Assembly: GCA_016125005.1 (NCBI GenBank) | Contig: WGMQ01000042.1 | Location: 31,909 to 95,908 of the forward strand | Direction: 5' to 3' | Length of the DNA stretch: 64,000 bases | Source: a bacterium | GTDB lineage: Bacteria > Sumerlaeota > Sumerlaeia > SLMS01 | Part shown: positions 62,009-64,000 of the stretch, piece after piece | How positions within the stretch are numbered: the stretch's first letter is position 1 | How the letters are laid out: each line of letters begins with the position of its first letter | Position numbers and translations under genes: made by a program | The notes under the pieces: model-generated | What the model saw: only the letters and a program-made list of their open reading frames with translations | What the model was told of the DNA's origin: nothing | Databases searched by the model: none

Positions 62009-63367
62009 ATGCGCATGTCGATGGTCAATCTGGTCGGTGCTGCGATGTTGCTCGCGTCGCTCACCAACGCGGGGGAAGTGACCCTGCAAATCAGTCCTTC
62101 AGCGGATCCCGTCGGGGCAGTGGCAGAGTTGATCGCAGCCGTCCAACAGGCCGGAGTTGCGCAGGAAGAGACCCAGATCACGCTCGCTCCGGGCACCTAT
62201 ATTTTCCAACAGGCGAGCTTCCGATCCGAGGATGGACCGTGTGCCCTCCCGGTCATCAGCGGCAACCAACTGCTGGTGCTCAGGGGGGACGATACAACGA
62301 TTGAGCGGGCTTCCGGCGCAGCCCCCTTTCGCTTCTTGGACATTGCGGAGCGCGCCGATGTCTTTGTTACAGGAGTGACGTTCCGGCGGGGACGCGCCGA
62401 GGTACAGACGAGACCGCTGGCGGATTGCGGTGGCGCGATCCTGAATCGCGGACGCCTCACCCTGCACACAGTCACCGCTGAGGGGAATAGCTCGACGTTG
62501 AGCGGTGGGTTCCTTCGCAACCTGGCAGAGGGGGAACTGGTGGTCGAAAACTGCCGCTTCGTCGGCAACGCGGCGGACGCCTTCGGTGGTGCCATCGACA
62601 ACGTCGGCACGATCCCCGGCGTTTTGGGTTCCCATTTCGAGAAGAATCATGCGGGGCAGGGAGGCGGCGCCTACGCGGCCTGGGGCACGAGCATCTTCCG
62701 TGAGTGCACCTTCCCGGAGAATACCGCCGGGGTCGACGGTGGCGCGATCCGTGAACTCCGGTCCGGTCAGATCCAGAATTGCGAATTCAAGCGGAACGAG
62801 GCAGCCGCGGGCGTCGGCGGCGCCATCTCCCTCCAGTGCCCTCGCGCCCTGCTGAGCGTGGCGGACAGCTACTTCGAGGGGAACCGCTCGAAGCTGAACG
62901 GTGGAGCGGTCGATGTTCGAGCGGCAACCGCCGTCATCGCAGGATCCAAGTTCATCGACAACGAGTCTGCGCAATCCGGCGGTGCCATCGGCTCCTCCGG
63001 CTCCACGCAGGTTGGGACAAGTACCTTTGTCGGAAACAAGGCCGGTAAAGACGGCGGTGCGCTCCTGAGTCACGGACGCATGATCGTGCTGTCCTGCCAG
63101 ATCAAGAACAACGCTGCCGTGGCCCGCGGAGGGGGGATCTCCGACTCCAACTATCGGGCGGACAATCCCGCCCGGACGCTCACAATCAGCGCTTCTGTCC
63201 TCGCGGAGAATACCAGCGCCATCGCCCCGGCAATTTTCACCGGGGAGGAAGGTTCCTCGGTGATCAGCAAATCCAAGGTCCTCGATAACCGAGCCCTGGA
63301 GGGCGGATCTCCCATCGTGGGGCAGATCTCGACCGACTTCGAAACGGAAGTCGTCGAGGCCCGGTGA
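62009..63367 (+). CDS. Secreted Pmp-like beta-helix protein
   Basis: A 452-residue exported protein with a signal peptide (about 1-21). From about residue 140 to 410 it contains ~10 repeats of the form GGAI/GGGA spaced with N- and C-rich turns such as CRFVGNAA, CTFPENTAG, CEFKRNEAA, the signature of polymorphic outer-membrane protein (Chlamydial Pmp) beta-helices. No autotransporter barrel follows, so it may be secreted or surface bound by another route. Start ATG 62009 has GGGGG upstream; an ATG 5 codons earlier is possible. Confidence 0.82.
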   Translation: MRMSMVNLVGAAMLLASLTNAGEVTLQISPSADPVGAVAELIAAVQQAGVAQEETQITLAPGTYIFQQASFRSEDGPCALPVISGNQLLVLRGDDTTIERASGAAPFRFLDIAERADVFVTGVTFRRGRAEVQTRPLADCGGAILNRGRLTLHTVTAEGNSSTLSGGFLRNLAEGELVVENCRFVGNAADAFGGAIDNVGTIPGVLGSHFEKNHAGQGGGAYAAWGTSIFRECTFPENTAGVDGGAIRELRSGQIQNCEFKRNEAAAGVGGAISLQCPRALLSVADSYFEGNRSKLNGGAVDVRAATAVIAGSKFIDNESAQSGGAIGSSGSTQVGTSTFVGNKAGKDGGALLSHGRMIVLSCQIKNNAAVARGGGISDSNYRADNPARTLTISASVLAENTSAIAPAIFTGEEGSSVISKSKVLDNRALEGGSPIVGQISTDFETEVVEAR

Positions 63368-63374
63368 GGGTTTC

Positions 63375-64000
63375 TCAGTTCCGCCTGCCGAAAAGCACCC
63401 ACTCGCCCGATACCCACAGCAAGTCGGCGCGTGCGCTGAACTGGGCCAGTGTGGCCTTCGACGGGCCACAAAGAAGGAAGTAGTCGTAGTGACTGCCGTG
63501 TGCATCCCAATCGAACTGGGTGGGGCGATACGGTGGCGGCGCGGGAGCCGCAGAGTCGGCCGGGATCGAAACCGGCATCAGCGGGGATTGGAGTATGTTG
63601 GGGAAGGCCGTGGTCGGGCGCCGCAGCCAATCATAGGTCGCGATGTGCAACCACGGGTCGAAGATGCCGCGGTGCAGGTTGTCGGAATTCCGCGTATAGA
63701 CAATCGGTAGCACGCGAGCGCCTTCCGGGATTTCCTTCAGGAGGGGGCCGAGTGGCGCCAGCTCGCGTCCGAGGCGGACCTGTGTCGCGACAAGCCCAGT
63801 GGTTAGCGCAAGCGCCAGCCCCGCCACGCCGATGGCGTGGGATGATCGCATGGGAATCAAGGCCACCAACACGGCGAGCACGAAATACAGGTGCGCGGAA
63901 AGCCGCATGTTCACGAAGGTCCACGAAGGCTCCTTGCCGAAGGGAAGCACCAGCACGGCGAGTAGTGTCAGCCCGGCGTGGATCAGCCATCGCCGCGCGC
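63375..64000 (-). CDS. Multi-pass membrane protein, 5' end outside window
   Basis: The frame is open from the window edge to a stop at 63375, giving at least 208 residues; the start is missing. The N-terminal part is hydrophobic (LTLLAVLVLPFG, LYFVLAVLVALIPM, GVAGLALALTTGLVA), followed by a polar C-terminal domain of about 110 residues with no motif I recognise. The arrangement resembles the end of GT-C type glycosyltransferases or related uncharacterised membrane proteins; this is uncertain. Confidence 0.6.
   Translation of the reverse strand, partial: ARRWLIHAGLTLLAVLVLPFGKEPSWTFVNMRLSAHLYFVLAVLVALIPMRSSHAIGVAGLALALTTGLVATQVRLGRELAPLGPLLKEIPEGARVLPIVYTRNSDNLHRGIFDPWLHIATYDWLRRPTTAFPNILQSPLMPVSIPADSAAPAPPPYRPTQFDWDAHGSHYDYFLLCGPSKATLAQFSARADLLWVSGEWVLFGRRN

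Overview
The window is about 62% GC and packed with genes that overlap by 4 bases (ATGA or GTGA) or abut with almost no spacer. It looks like a chromosomal stretch of a Gram-negative bacterium from a poorly sampled lineage. Support: an LPS Kdo transferase (kdtA), Tat-dependent lipo/periplasmic phosphoesterases, a type II secretion pseudopilin, and chromosomal housekeeping genes (dnaX-ybaB-recR, pyrG, ileS, clpP, miaB). A candidate phylum such as Sumerlaeota or Hydrogenedentota is my guess from gene content only; no rRNA is present to test it.

Layout. 1-4034 (minus): a truncated His-rich protein, two ABC-2 permeases, their ATPase, a small exported protein and an orphan GspG pseudopilin. 4316-5995: an AbiE toxin-antitoxin pair with a readable promoter/operator. 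6105-14435: a cytoplasmic GH13 enzyme, small unknowns, alanine racemase, a purple-acid-phosphatase-like enzyme, a pilin-fold/IPT secreted protein and an SGNH hydrolase. 14657-15772: a SPASM radical SAM protein. 15780-23122 (minus): kdtA, an rRNA methyltransferase, recR, ybaB, dnaX, DUF493, a GcvR-like ACT protein, pgsA and nfu. 23352-35818: ATP-grasp protein, giant Ser/Thr kinase, miaB, phosphoesterase, DegT aminotransferase, clpP, a MobA-like transferase, a UbiA/MqnP prenyltransferase and a hybrid histidine kinase with an ethylene-receptor-type sensor. 35821-39482: tRNA-Glu, a small PAS-like protein, a PurN-RdgB fusion, and a HAD phosphatase coupled to glycerol-1-phosphate dehydrogenase. 39525-43898 (minus): a BlaR1/BlaI-type pair with twin operators, then amtB-glnK. 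44316-47349: a parvulin foldase with an inserted LysM domain, and purine nucleoside phosphorylase. 47375-48351: a GxxExxY nuclease-like gene bracketed by inverted arrays of one compound repeat. 48402-57944: ileS, an H1-tailed DksA protein, a DUF1257-like/TPR pair, pyrG, an AmmeMemoRadiSam radical SAM enzyme and a zincin. 57946-64000: a receiver protein, methyltransferase, TIGR01777 reductase, PhyH dioxygenase, a Tat phosphoesterase, a Pmp-like beta-helix protein and a truncated membrane protein.

How they work together. Several couplings are informative: dnaX-ybaB-recR (replication/repair), amtB-glnK (ammonium uptake), blaI-blaR1 (signal-relieved repression), purN::rdgB (purine synthesis joined to nucleotide sanitation), and HAD phosphatase-G1P dehydrogenase (possible archaeal-type glycerol chemistry). 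The strongest candidate for an undescribed system is the GxxExxY gene inside its inverted repeat arrays. Next are the LysM-in-parvulin protein, the ethylene-receptor-like kinase, and an over-represented octamer (GTATAGAC) that recruits rare codons.
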